DNA from: DASRHD01 sp035485575
Lineage (GTDB): Bacteria; Verrucomicrobiota; Verrucomicrobiia; Opitutales; Opitutaceae
Length of the DNA: 64,000 nt
Direction: 5' to 3'
Assembly: GCA_035485575.1 (NCBI GenBank)
Contig: DATHNW010000022.1
Coordinates: forward strand, 24,987 to 88,986
Shown: positions 15,532-23,630 of the stretch, piece after piece
Position numbering within the stretch: position 1 is the first letter of the stretch
Layout: each line of letters starts with the position of its first letter
Program-made: the position numbers and the translations under genes
Notes under the pieces: model-generated
What the model saw: only the letters and a program-made list of their open reading frames with translations
Told to the model about the DNA's origin: nothing
Databases searched by the model: none

Positions 15532-18309
15532 ATGGCAACCGCCGCGCCCATTCGCGTGCTGTTGGTGGATGACAATGAGGGCAATTATCTCACCACCCGC
15601 GGCCATCTGGCTGAAATTGTCGAGCAGACCTATCTGATCGATTGGGCGCGGAGCGGCGACGATGGGCTACGCCTCATCGCGGAGGGCCGGCATGATGTCA
15701 TTCTGATCGACCAGGAACTCGGCCGGATGTCGGGCCTCGACGTGCTCCGGCAGGCGCTGGCCCGCGGCAGTCGTGCGGCTTTCATTTTCCTGACGGTTCG
15801 CGCCGATCGCGCGTTCGATGAGCTTTTGCGCGATGCGGGGGCGGTCGACCATCTGGTCAAAAAGCAAATTAACGCTCCGCTGCTGGACCGCGCCATCCGC
15901 TACGTTCTTGAACGCAAACGGGTCGAGGACGCACATCGCGAAAGCGAGGAGCGTTTCCGTCTCATCGCCAATGCCACGCCGGCGCTGATCTATGTGACCG
16001 ATGTGGAAGGCAAGGGCACCTTTATCAATCAAGGCTGGCTCGATTTCCGCGGCCGCAGTTTCACGGAGGAATGTGGCGATGGCTGGCTCGAAGGCGTGCA
16101 TCCCGAGGATCGTGAGCGTGCCCACGCCTATTTTGTGAACGCCCTTCATCAGCGCAGCCGGCAGGAGATCGAATACCGCCTCCGCCACCGTGACGGCGAA
16201 TATCGCTGGATGATGGATATCGGCGTGCCGCGCTACCTGCCCGACGGCACTTTTGCCGGCTATGTCGGCTCGCTCACGGACATCACCGATCGCAAGCGCC
16301 AGCAGGAAGGATTATCCCCTGCGCATGATGAGACCGTCCATGCCTCGCGCTTGAAGGCGCAATTTCTCGCCAACATGAGCCATGAAATCCGCACGCCGAT
16401 GAATGGCATCATCGGCATGTCCGGGCTGCTGCTCGACACGACGCTTACCCACGAGCAGCGCGAGCTGGCCGAAATCGTCCAGAAAAGTGCCGACGCGCTC
16501 CTGGGCGTCATCAACGACATCATGGATCTGGCCAGGATTGAGGCGGGCAAGCTTCAGATTGAAGCCATTGAGTTCGACTTGCGCACGCTGGTCGAGGACA
16601 CGCTGGCGCTTTTCAGCGAGCGCGCCCATGACAAGGGCCTCGAGCTGGCCTGCGAATTTTCAGCCGGTTCGGCCACGTTGTTGCGCGGTGATCCCGGCCA
16701 CCTCCGTCAGGCGATCACCAATCTGGTCGGCAACGCCATCAAGTTTACCGAGCATGGCGAGGTCTTTGTGCGGGTCATGAGCCTTGAGGAAACGCCGGAA
16801 ATGTTCTCCTTTCGGCTGGAAGTCCATGATACCGGCATCGGGATCACGGCCGAAGCTCAGCGGCAGCTTTTCCAGCCCTTTGTGCAGGCGGACGGCGCCA
16901 CCACCCGTCAATATGGAGGCACCGGCATCGGTCTTGTCATTGCGCGCCATCTGGTGGAGCTCATGGGCGGCCGCATCGGGTTGGAGAGCAATCCGGACCG
17001 CGGCTCAACCTTCTGGTTCGAGCTCTCGCTGCCCAAGCTTTTTGCGGAGGTGCCGGCCGTGCGGACGGCTATTCCCCCCGGCACAACCGCCCTCGTGGTT
17101 GATGACAACGCCACCAATCGCCGCATCATTGCCGCCCAGCTTGAACAAATGAAAATCGCCGTTGAAACGGCGGCGGACGCCGGGGACGCCCTCACGCGCT
17201 TGCGTGCCCGGGCGCGGGAGGGCCGGCCTTTTCATCTCGCCCTGCTCGATCGTCAGATGCCCGGCATAGACGGTCTCGCCCTCGCGCGGGAAATTCGCAC
17301 CCATGCCGCCTTGGGCAACACCAAGCTCGTCATGCTCACCTCCGCCAGCCATCTCTCCGAGGCGGACGATCTGCGCGCCCTTGGGATCGACGGATTTTTC
17401 GTCAAGCCGGTGCGGCACCTGCAGTTTGAGCAGACACTCACCCGTGTGCTCGCGCCCACCTCCACCGGGACGGAGGCAGGCGAAACGGCTTCACGACTGG
17501 CCATCAAGCGTGCGCCTGCGTTGCGCGCGCTCATCGTGGAAGACAACACCGTCAACCAAAAAGTCGCCCAGCGCCATATGGAGAAGCTCGGCCACCGGGT
17601 GGAAGTGGCAGGCAATGGAGCCCGGGCGCTGGAGATGCTGGCGCTTCAAAAATACGACGTCATCATCATGGACTGCCAGATGCCCGTCCTTGATGGCTAT
17701 GAAACCACGCGGCGCATCCGGGCCGGGCATGTGCCCAATCTTGACCGCCATGTGCCCATTATCGCGGTCACCGCCTATGCGATGGACAGTGTCCACCAGA
17801 AATGCCTCGCCGCCGGCATGGACGAGTTTGTCAGCAAGCCCATCCGCTTTGAAGAGCTCAAGGCCGCGCTTGAGCATGTGCGCACCAAGCGCGCCGCTGC
17901 CGGCACCCGGGTTGGCGCACCCGCCTCGGCCGGTCCGGTGATCATGGATCTCGCCCAGTTCGAGCATCTCAAGAGCCTGCAGGACGCCGCCGATCCGCAA
18001 TTCCTTGTCGATTTGATCGACCTCTTTCTCACGGAAACACCGAAACGGTTCAAGGATCTGGCGGCAGCCTATGCGGCCGGCGATGCGCGTACCACCGCGC
18101 AGCTGGCCCACACCGTCACAGGGGCGTGCGTCAACTTCGGCGGCCGGGCCTTGCAAGCCCTTTGCCAGCAAATTGAGGAATGCGCCCGCAGCGGCAACCT
18201 GAAGGCGGCCTCGGGCCTCATCGGAAAACTGGAACCAGAGCTTGCCCAACTCGCGAAAGCGCTTACGCTTGAGAAAGAAAGGTTCACACTTGAACATTCT
18301 CGCCGTTGA
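15532..18309 (+). CDS. Cytoplasmic hybrid kinase REC-PAS-HisKA-HATPase-REC-REC-HPt
   Basis: A 925 aa protein with no membrane segment. Order: receiver 1 at 5-125 (Asp60 in LIDQELGRMSG), PAS/PAC at about 140-265 (ESEERFRLIANATPALIYV), HisKA with FLANMSHEIRTPMNG (His284), ATPase (GNAIKFTEHG; GTGIGL), receiver 2 (Asp573), receiver 3 (Asp714 in IMDCQMPVLDGYE), and HPt with His860 (AHTVTGACVNFGG). The HPt Lys usually three residues after the His is Thr here. ATG at 15532 follows the remnant regulator. Its stop overlaps the next gene by 20 bp, so kinase, REC/zinc protein and slyX are probably co-transcribed. Confidence 0.9.
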   Translation: MATAAPIRVLLVDDNEGNYLTTRGHLAEIVEQTYLIDWARSGDDGLRLIAEGRHDVILIDQELGRMSGLDVLRQALARGSRAAFIFLTVRADRAFDELLRDAGAVDHLVKKQINAPLLDRAIRYVLERKRVEDAHRESEERFRLIANATPALIYVTDVEGKGTFINQGWLDFRGRSFTEECGDGWLEGVHPEDRERAHAYFVNALHQRSRQEIEYRLRHRDGEYRWMMDIGVPRYLPDGTFAGYVGSLTDITDRKRQQEGLSPAHDETVHASRLKAQFLANMSHEIRTPMNGIIGMSGLLLDTTLTHEQRELAEIVQKSADALLGVINDIMDLARIEAGKLQIEAIEFDLRTLVEDTLALFSERAHDKGLELACEFSAGSATLLRGDPGHLRQAITNLVGNAIKFTEHGEVFVRVMSLEETPEMFSFRLEVHDTGIGITAEAQRQLFQPFVQADGATTRQYGGTGIGLVIARHLVELMGGRIGLESNPDRGSTFWFELSLPKLFAEVPAVRTAIPPGTTALVVDDNATNRRIIAAQLEQMKIAVETAADAGDALTRLRARAREGRPFHLALLDRQMPGIDGLALAREIRTHAALGNTKLVMLTSASHLSEADDLRALGIDGFFVKPVRHLQFEQTLTRVLAPTSTGTEAGETASRLAIKRAPALRALIVEDNTVNQKVAQRHMEKLGHRVEVAGNGARALEMLALQKYDVIIMDCQMPVLDGYETTRRIRAGHVPNLDRHVPIIAVTAYAMDSVHQKCLAAGMDEFVSKPIRFEELKAALEHVRTKRAAAGTRVGAPASAGPVIMDLAQFEHLKSLQDAADPQFLVDLIDLFLTETPKRFKDLAAAYAAGDARTTAQLAHTVTGACVNFGGRALQALCQQIEECARSGNLKAASGLIGKLEPELAQLAKALTLEKERFTLEHSRR

Positions 18310-18892
18310 GGACGACGCCGTCGCCCGCAAAATACTCCGCCAACTGCTCCGCCGCCTCGGTCATGAGGTAGTGGAGGCCTCCGATGGTGAAGAGGCATGG
18401 GCCCTTCTTCAGGCCGGCGGCATCCGCGTCGTGGTCAGTGACTGGACCATGCCGCACCTCGACGGCCTCGGCCTCTGCCGCCGCATCCGCGCCAGCCTGG
18501 ATACCGACTACGTTTATTTCATCCTTCTGACCGGCAACACCGCCAGCGATGAGAACCAGCGCGCGGCCGGCGAGGCCGGGGTGGACGATTTTCTCACCAA
18601 GCCGCTCGACGCGCAGAATCTGTGGATGCGGCTCCGCGTGGCCGAGCGTATTCTCCGTTACGCGACGCAGGTGCGCCAGCTCGAGGCCTTCCTGCCGATC
18701 TGTTCCTACTGCAAAAAAATCCGCGACGACAAAAATTACTGGCAGCAAATCGAGGCCTACATCAACAAGCGCACGGGTACCGATTTCAGCCACTCGGTCT
18801 GTCCCGACTGTTACCAGCGCGTGATCATGCCCGAGCTGGAAAAAATGCGCGCCGAGCGGGCTGCCGCGCCCCATGCCAAGCGAACGCACTGA
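18290..18892 (+). CDS. Receiver protein with C-terminal CxxC...CxxC module
   Basis: About 200 aa. The receiver spans residues 1-120 (ILAVEDD; acceptor Asp in VVVSDWTMPHLDG; Lys in DFLTKPL). The C-terminal part, ICSYCKKIRDDKNYW ... FSHSVCPDCYQ, is the presumed metal-binding module often appended to PAS and receiver proteins in Opitutus-like and deltaproteobacterial genomes. Its function is unknown. I place the start at TTG 18290 because AAAGG lies 7 bp upstream and the receiver begins directly; ATG 18242 would add 16 basic residues inside the kinase gene. Probable phosphorylation partner of the preceding kinase. Confidence 0.8.
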   Translation: MNILAVEDDAVARKILRQLLRRLGHEVVEASDGEEAWALLQAGGIRVVVSDWTMPHLDGLGLCRRIRASLDTDYVYFILLTGNTASDENQRAAGEAGVDDFLTKPLDAQNLWMRLRVAERILRYATQVRQLEAFLPICSYCKKIRDDKNYWQQIEAYINKRTGTDFSHSVCPDCYQRVIMPELEKMRAERAAAPHAKRTH

Positions 18893-19076
18893 CCGGCTCG
18901 AGGAACGCCTCGCCTGGCTGGAGCGGCATGTCACCGAACAGGACAAGGCCATGCTCGCCTTGCACGAGGAAATCGCGCGTCTTCGCGTCGAGCTAAAGCA
19001 GCTCCGCGAACGCCCCTCCGCTGCGGTTGCACCCGGTGAGGCGGTGGAGCAGGACGAGCGTCCGCCGCATTACTGA
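18873..19076 (+). CDS. slyX: SlyX family protein
   Basis: A 67 aa coiled-coil protein. The pattern of Leu heptads (LEERLAWLERHVTEQDKAM, EIARLRVELKQL) and the C-terminal PPHY are characteristic of SlyX. The biochemical role of SlyX is not known. It overlaps the upstream receiver gene by 20 bp, consistent with translational coupling. Confidence 0.85.
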   Translation: MPSERTDRLEERLAWLERHVTEQDKAMLALHEEIARLRVELKQLRERPSAAVAPGEAVEQDERPPHY

Positions 19077-19101
19077 GCGTTTAGGATGGGGAGCCGCCCA
19101 G

Positions 19102-20292
19102 TCAAAACACCGCGGTCACTTCTGCCTGCTGGCCGGGCTCGATCGTGAGCGTGCCGAGGGCGGCGCATTCCACGCCGTCGTTTTTGTACAGCTTGGCCTG
19201 GATGGGCGCTGTGGCGTCGGTGGTTTCCCAGCGCCACTTGCCGATGGACACAAATTGCAGCGGCACGCCCTGGTCCCAATTCAAACCCGGGCCTGCGCCG
19301 CGGAGAAAAAGTTTGTTGCCGATGCCGATGTAGGCGGTGACGAGCAGGCGGGTGGCGCCGTCGGCGGAAAGCGCCGACACCGGTGCGGCCTCATCGGGTG
19401 ACGGCTGGGAGAATTCATCGGCGCTTGCAGGCGCGGCCACTGGCTCCGGTGGAGCGGTCTCGATTTCCAGATTAAGCGCGGGTTCGGGATTTTCCGCCTT
19501 GGGCTTTTTCGGTGCGCGCTTGCGCGGCATTTTTGGCTCTTCCGCAGCCAGTTCGGCCACAATGGCTTCCGTGGCCGCCGGCTTTTCTTCGACGACTGGC
19601 GGAATCACCACAGGTTCGACGGCCGGGGACTCCGGTTCTTCACGATGAGCGATGCGGGCAGACGCGGGTTTTTCGGTGGCCGATGCCGCGAGGGCGGCCG
19701 AAAATTTTTCAACCAAGGCGGCGAGCACAGCGATTTTTGCGTCAAGCTGGCTGAAGACCTGTCCGGCTTTCACATCCAGTTCAGCGCGGGCGGTCGAAAG
19801 ATTTTTCTGTGCGACGGTCTCCAGCCTGGCAAGTTCGGCTGCGGCCTGGCGGATATGGCTGGCCGTGGTTTCGAGCTGTGCATTTTCGGCGGTGCGCAGG
19901 GATTTGACCTCGCCGATTTTCTCCTGAAGACGGGCAGGGAGCTGTTCGGCGAGCTGGAGATTTTTGGTGGCGGTCTCGGCGAGGCCATGCAGGCTGGCGG
20001 TGGCGATGCTGATTTGCTCGGCGGAGGTGGCGACGGTGCGGGCCAGGGCCTCAAGCGAACGCTGGCGCTCATCCAAAGCCTCATCCTGTTTGCGCGCATA
20101 ATCACTGATGAAGGGTGTCGCGGCGAGCACTGCGCCGAGCGCGACACTGGCGACGATGAGCATAAGCGGCGCACCCGCAAATGGATTGCGGGCCTGGCTG
20201 CCGATGACGAAGGCAATCGCGAGCAGCGCGGCATCGCCGGCGAGAAAGGGCCATTTCGGAAGGCGCGGGGTGTCAGCTGGAAGCAAGGGCAT
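19102..20292 (-). CDS. Membrane-anchored coiled-coil protein with C-terminal beta domain
   Basis: A 396 aa hypothetical. Two hydrophobic segments lie at about 17-60 (LLAIAFVIGS; MLIVASVALGAVLAA), a coiled coil at about 65-200, and a low-complexity, Pro/Glu/Lys-rich linker at 200-310 (including PRKRAPKKPKAE). A compact C-terminal domain (YIGIGNKLFLRGAGPGLNW ... GKWRWETTDATAPIQAKLY) resembles small carbohydrate-binding or starch-binding-like folds. No known function. It is convergent with slyX and divergent from the small gene at 20424. Confidence 0.75.
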   Translation of the reverse strand: MPLLPADTPRLPKWPFLAGDAALLAIAFVIGSQARNPFAGAPLMLIVASVALGAVLAATPFISDYARKQDEALDERQRSLEALARTVATSAEQISIATASLHGLAETATKNLQLAEQLPARLQEKIGEVKSLRTAENAQLETTASHIRQAAAELARLETVAQKNLSTARAELDVKAGQVFSQLDAKIAVLAALVEKFSAALAASATEKPASARIAHREEPESPAVEPVVIPPVVEEKPAATEAIVAELAAEEPKMPRKRAPKKPKAENPEPALNLEIETAPPEPVAAPASADEFSQPSPDEAAPVSALSADGATRLLVTAYIGIGNKLFLRGAGPGLNWDQGVPLQFVSIGKWRWETTDATAPIQAKLYKNDGVECAALGTLTIEPGQQAEVTAVF

Positions 20293-20423
20293 GGCGCGCG
20301 GCGTTGGCAGAGTTTTTTGCGGCGCCCCGCGATTTTCTCAAGGCCAAAGGTATATTGAAAAGAAAGTTGTGTATGGGATGATATATGTTACAATGTTCCT
20401 CCAAGGTGAACTTCTCTCATTAT

Positions 20424-20687
20424 ATGCGTATTGAGCGAAGAGAAAGTGGATGCGCACGCCACTATGTGGTGCACGTCGGCGAACCGCGGTTCACGATGGA
20501 ACTGGCGCTGGATGCGGAGGCGCCGGATAAAATCGGCCGCGGTATCATCCGCCGCGTGTCCCTGCCCAATTCATGGGCCGGCGACTATGGCCGGTGCGCG
20601 CAGGCGCTGCTGACTGCGCAGGAATTTTTCCGGCAATCCTTCGGCGAGCCCGCGCCCAAGATGGAATCCCGGCGTTTCGGCCGGTGA
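20424..20687 (+). CDS. Small conserved-looking hypothetical protein
   Basis: An 87 aa soluble protein beginning MRIERRESGCARHYVVHVG. It has alternating beta-type hydrophobic stretches (HYVVHVGEPRFTMELAL) and a helical end (CAQALLTAQEFFRQSFG). Start chosen at 20424; a further in-frame ATG upstream adds 13 residues without clear support. No motif is recognised. It is convergent with the amidase gene 6 bp away. Confidence 0.5.
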   Translation: MRIERRESGCARHYVVHVGEPRFTMELALDAEAPDKIGRGIIRRVSLPNSWAGDYGRCAQALLTAQEFFRQSFGEPAPKMESRRFGR

Positions 20688-20693
20688 GGTTCG

Positions 20694-21170
20694 TCAGGTG
20701 AATTTCGCGGCGATGGCCGCGTGCAGGCGCAGCCATTCGCCCGGGGCGAGATCGTCCTTCCGGCCGGGCGAAACCTGCCGGTGATCAATCATGCGCTCGG
20801 CCGTCCACCCATGGCGCATCCAGCGCGGTGTCAGCCATTCGAGGGCGGAAGCGAGCTGGGCTTCGGTGAGTGGCGCGACACGGATGTCGCCCGCGAAGGC
20901 GAGGCCGAGCAGGAAGTCATTGCAACGGGTGCGGCCGAGAAATTGCGAGGCGCCGGCGTGCCAGGCGATGTGCTCATCGGGGACGAGCGTGCAGCGCGTT
21001 CCGTCGCCATCAATCAGGACATGATAGCTGACCTTACTCGCAGGATCGAGCATGCGGGCGATGGTATCGGCGAAGGATGAAACACTGTGGTGAAACAGCA
21101 CGCCAAGACGCTCATGCGGCGGAGCCGGGTCGCAATTGGGCGAAAGACGGATGATTTCGGCAAAGGGCAT
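20694..21170 (-). CDS. N-acetylmuramoyl-L-alanine amidase (Amidase_2 / AmpD-like)
   Basis: A 158 aa protein with the zinc amidase pattern: LFHHSV (first His ligand), SYHVLIDGDGT, HIAWHAGASQF, and MIDHRQVSPGRKDD (later His and Lys/Asp residues). The family cuts the bond between muramic acid and L-Ala of peptidoglycan fragments. There is no signal peptide, so an AmpD-like role in cytoplasmic recycling is favoured. It is the last gene of a three-gene minus-strand run with gaps of 15 and 6 bp. Confidence 0.85.
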   Translation of the reverse strand: MPFAEIIRLSPNCDPAPPHERLGVLFHHSVSSFADTIARMLDPASKVSYHVLIDGDGTRCTLVPDEHIAWHAGASQFLGRTRCNDFLLGLAFAGDIRVAPLTEAQLASALEWLTPRWMRHGWTAERMIDHRQVSPGRKDDLAPGEWLRLHAAIAAKFT

Positions 21171-21185
21171 GGGGACTTTTTATGT

Positions 21186-21554
21186 TCACAGCCGTCGCCA
21201 GGCCAACAGGCAGATCCGACCAAGCATGCCGATGCGCAGTCCGCCCTCCAGGGTGAGGAGAACAAGCACCCATTTCAGGCCGCAATTTCGGCGCAACAAG
21301 AAGCCGATGAGGGTGACGGCAACGAGGCAGGCCACCTCGGCGCGGCCGAAAGGCTGCAGGAGCAGCACGAACATCCACAGCCAGTAGAATACGAGGCCGG
21401 CACTCCAGAAAAACGCGGTGAGCTCGCGCAGGCCCAGTTCGCGCGGATCGGCGCCGCGGGCGATTTGCCTGATGCCGAGGTAGCGTTCGCTGATGAAGAG
21501 CTGCCAGAGCTCGAAGAGGAGAAACAGCGGGGCAAAAAAAACGAGCGAAGGCAT
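21186..21554 (-). CDS. Small integral membrane protein, unknown
   Basis: A 122 aa protein with three or four hydrophobic segments (LVFFAPLFLLFELWQLFI, LTAFFWSAGLVFYWLWMFVLLL, VACLVAVTLIGFLL, and a weaker final one). No family recognised. It sits between the 81-residue ORF and the amidase gene on the same strand. Confidence 0.65.
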   Translation of the reverse strand: MPSLVFFAPLFLLFELWQLFISERYLGIRQIARGADPRELGLRELTAFFWSAGLVFYWLWMFVLLLQPFGRAEVACLVAVTLIGFLLRRNCGLKWVLVLLTLEGGLRIGMLGRICLLAWRRL

Positions 21555-21560
21555 GACAGG

Positions 21561-21806
21561 CTAGTGCAGGGGGATTTCGTGCAGAATCTTTCGCGCAGCC
21601 TCGTACGCGAGCCCGTCTTCATCGCGCCACCCCACGATGGCTTGGCGCTGCATGTGCAGGAGGATGGGGATTTCGACGGCTTGCACGGGATGAACTTCAT
21701 GCAAACCTGCTTCCGCGCCAAGGCGGAACACATCATGCCGGCCGGCCACAAACGCGTTGCCGCGCGCCGCCTTTGCCTCAAGATGCCCGTTCGAAATGAA
21801 CCTCAC
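21561..21806 (-). CDS. Possible small protein at head of amidase operon
   Basis: About 81 aa from GTG 21804-21806 (RFISNGHLEAKAARGNAFVAG ... GWRDEDGLAYEAARKILHEIPLH). Composition is protein-like and the stop lies 6 bp before the next gene, which supports it. Against it, the 5' end overlaps the divergent transglutaminase start by 11 bp and no ribosome binding site is visible. No motif is recognised. Confidence 0.45.
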   Translation of the reverse strand: MRFISNGHLEAKAARGNAFVAGRHDVFRLGAEAGLHEVHPVQAVEIPILLHMQRQAIVGWRDEDGLAYEAARKILHEIPLH

Positions 21807-22605
21807 CGTCGGCTGCACGCTCGGTTATCAAATCCTTTCGCCGAGCGCCCACTTCACCTTTAACATCCTCGTCAATACCGATGCGCAGCAGCGCCTTTTG
21901 AGCGAGACCGTCATGTGCACGCCCGAAGTGCCTTCCGAGCGCGTCTCTTCCTCCAAGGGCAACCGTGTGCTTCGCGCTGATGCGCCCGCGGGGGCGTTCG
22001 AGCTGCGCTACAGCGCCACGGTCGAGATCATCCGCCCGCCGCTGCCAGCCGAGATCAGGCAGGACAACCCGGGCCGCCTGCCGCTGGCGGTTTTGACCTA
22101 CATGCTGCCGAGTCGCTATTGCGAAAGCGACCGCTTTACGCAGATCGCCCTCGAGCTGTTCGGCAAAATTGAGAGCCGCGCCGAGCAGGTTCGCGAAATC
22201 TGCCGGTGGGTGGATGCCAATCTCGAATACAAACCCGGCGCCACCGATTCGCGCACCTCTGCCTGGGATGTGTGGACCTTGCGCAAGGGCGTGTGCCGGG
22301 ACTACACCCATCTGGCCATCGCTCTTTGTCGCGCGCTCAACATCCCCGCCCGTTATGTTGGCAACTATGCGGCCGGCCTCGACCCGATGGATTTCCACGC
22401 CTGCTTCGAGGCCTATCTCGGCGGCGCCTGGCGCCTCTTCGACCCGAGCGATCAGATCGCGCCGGAAAACATTGTCGTCATTGCCCGTGGCCGCGATGCC
22501 GCCAACGCCGCGCTCACGACCATCTTCGGCAAAGTCGCCCCCACCCAGTTCAAGGTCTCCTGCACGGCCGAACCGGGCGCCCTGCCCAGCCCGCAAGTCG
22601 CCTGA
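21796..22605 (+). CDS. Transglutaminase-like cysteine protease family protein
   Basis: A 269 aa cytoplasmic protein. The N-terminal part (MNLTVGCTLGYQI to about 110) is the beta domain often found before bacterial transglutaminase-like domains. The catalytic triad positions are seen as GVCRDYTHLAIALCR (Cys), FHACFEAYLGGAW (His) and LFDPSD (Asp). Members hydrolyse or cross-link peptides and often act on amide bonds of unknown partners. It is followed after 11 bp by the iron exporter gene on the same strand. ATG at 21796 is chosen because the domain starts there. Confidence 0.85.
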   Translation: MNLTVGCTLGYQILSPSAHFTFNILVNTDAQQRLLSETVMCTPEVPSERVSSSKGNRVLRADAPAGAFELRYSATVEIIRPPLPAEIRQDNPGRLPLAVLTYMLPSRYCESDRFTQIALELFGKIESRAEQVREICRWVDANLEYKPGATDSRTSAWDVWTLRKGVCRDYTHLAIALCRALNIPARYVGNYAAGLDPMDFHACFEAYLGGAWRLFDPSDQIAPENIVVIARGRDAANAALTTIFGKVAPTQFKVSCTAEPGALPSPQVA

Positions 22606-22616
22606 AGCCCGCCGCC

Positions 22617-23561
22617 ATGCGCGCCTTCGATTCCCTCAGCGAAAAGGAAATCCTCGCGCTCGCCATCTCGCTGGAGGAGGAGGACGGGCGCATTTACGCG
22701 GACTTTGCCGATGGCCTGAAGGAAAGCTACCCCGAGCAGGCCGGGAAATTCGCCGCGCTCCGCGCCGACGAGGACGGCCACCGCCACCGCTTGCTCACGC
22801 TCTATCGCGAGCGGTTTGGCGAACACATCCCGCTGATCCGCCGGCAGGAGGTGAAGGGCTTCGTCAGCCGCCACTCCTTCTGGCTGGTGCGTCCGCTCGG
22901 CCTCAATGCTGTGCGCAGGCAGGCCGCCTTGATGGAACTTGAGACGCGCCGCTTTTACGAGTCCTCCGCGCGCCGCGCGACCGATGCCGGCATCCGCCAG
23001 CTTCTCGGCGACCTCGCGGAAGAGGAGCGCAAGCACGAGAGCATCGCCGAAAAAATCGCCTCCGCTGAAATCAGTGGGGAGGAACAGGCGACGGCGCACC
23101 GCCTGTTCGTGCTGCAGGTCGTCCAGCCCGGCCTCGCCGGCCTGATGGACGGCTCAGTCTCGACACTCGCGCCGCTTTTTGCCGCCGCTTTCGCGACGAA
23201 AAGCAGCGGGGCGACCTTTGCCGTCGGCTTGGCGGCGAGCCTGGGCGCGGGCATCAGCATGGGCTTTGCCGAGGCGCTTTCCGACGACGGCAGCCTCACC
23301 GGCCGCGGCCGGCCGCTCCTGCGCGGCCTGGTCTGCGGGCTCATGACCGCGCTCGGCGGCCTCGGCCACACATTGCCCTACCTGATTCCGGACATGCACA
23401 CCGCCACCTCCATCGCAGTGGGGGTGGTCGCGGTGGAGCTCGTCGTCATCGCCTGGATTCGTAACCGTTTTATGGATACACCATTGCTGGCCGCCATTTT
23501 CCAGATCGTGATCGGCGGCCTGCTGGTGTTCCTGACCGGCATCCTCATCGGCAGCTCGTGA
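22617..23561 (+). CDS. mbfA: Membrane-bound ferritin-like/VIT1 fusion (MbfA-type iron exporter)
   Basis: A 314 aa protein. Residues 1-160 form a ferritin-like four-helix domain with repeated metal-ligand patterns (SLEEEDGRIYADFA, DEDGHRHRL, MELETRRFYESS, EEERKHESIAEKI). Residues 165-314 form a VIT1/CCC1-type membrane domain (GLMDGSVSTLAPLFAAAF, GAGISMGFAEALSDDG, four or five helices). MbfA proteins of rhizobia export iron and protect against iron and peroxide stress. The gene symbol is by family likeness only. No iron box was identified upstream. Confidence 0.85.
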   Translation: MRAFDSLSEKEILALAISLEEEDGRIYADFADGLKESYPEQAGKFAALRADEDGHRHRLLTLYRERFGEHIPLIRRQEVKGFVSRHSFWLVRPLGLNAVRRQAALMELETRRFYESSARRATDAGIRQLLGDLAEEERKHESIAEKIASAEISGEEQATAHRLFVLQVVQPGLAGLMDGSVSTLAPLFAAAFATKSSGATFAVGLAASLGAGISMGFAEALSDDGSLTGRGRPLLRGLVCGLMTALGGLGHTLPYLIPDMHTATSIAVGVVAVELVVIAWIRNRFMDTPLLAAIFQIVIGGLLVFLTGILIGSS

Positions 23562-23579
23562 GGAGGCGGCGCTGAAGCG

Positions 23580-23607
23580 AAAAAAGCGGAGGGAGCTCCC
23601 GCTTTTT
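23580..23607. terminator. Bidirectional terminator between convergent genes
   Basis: AAAAAGCGG (23581-23589) pairs with CCGCTTTTT (23599-23607). A-runs on one side and T-runs on the other let it work for both the iron exporter (plus) and the pyrophosphatase (minus). Confidence 0.75.
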
Positions 23608-23630
23608 GATGATGAGGGGGCGCCGCGGGC

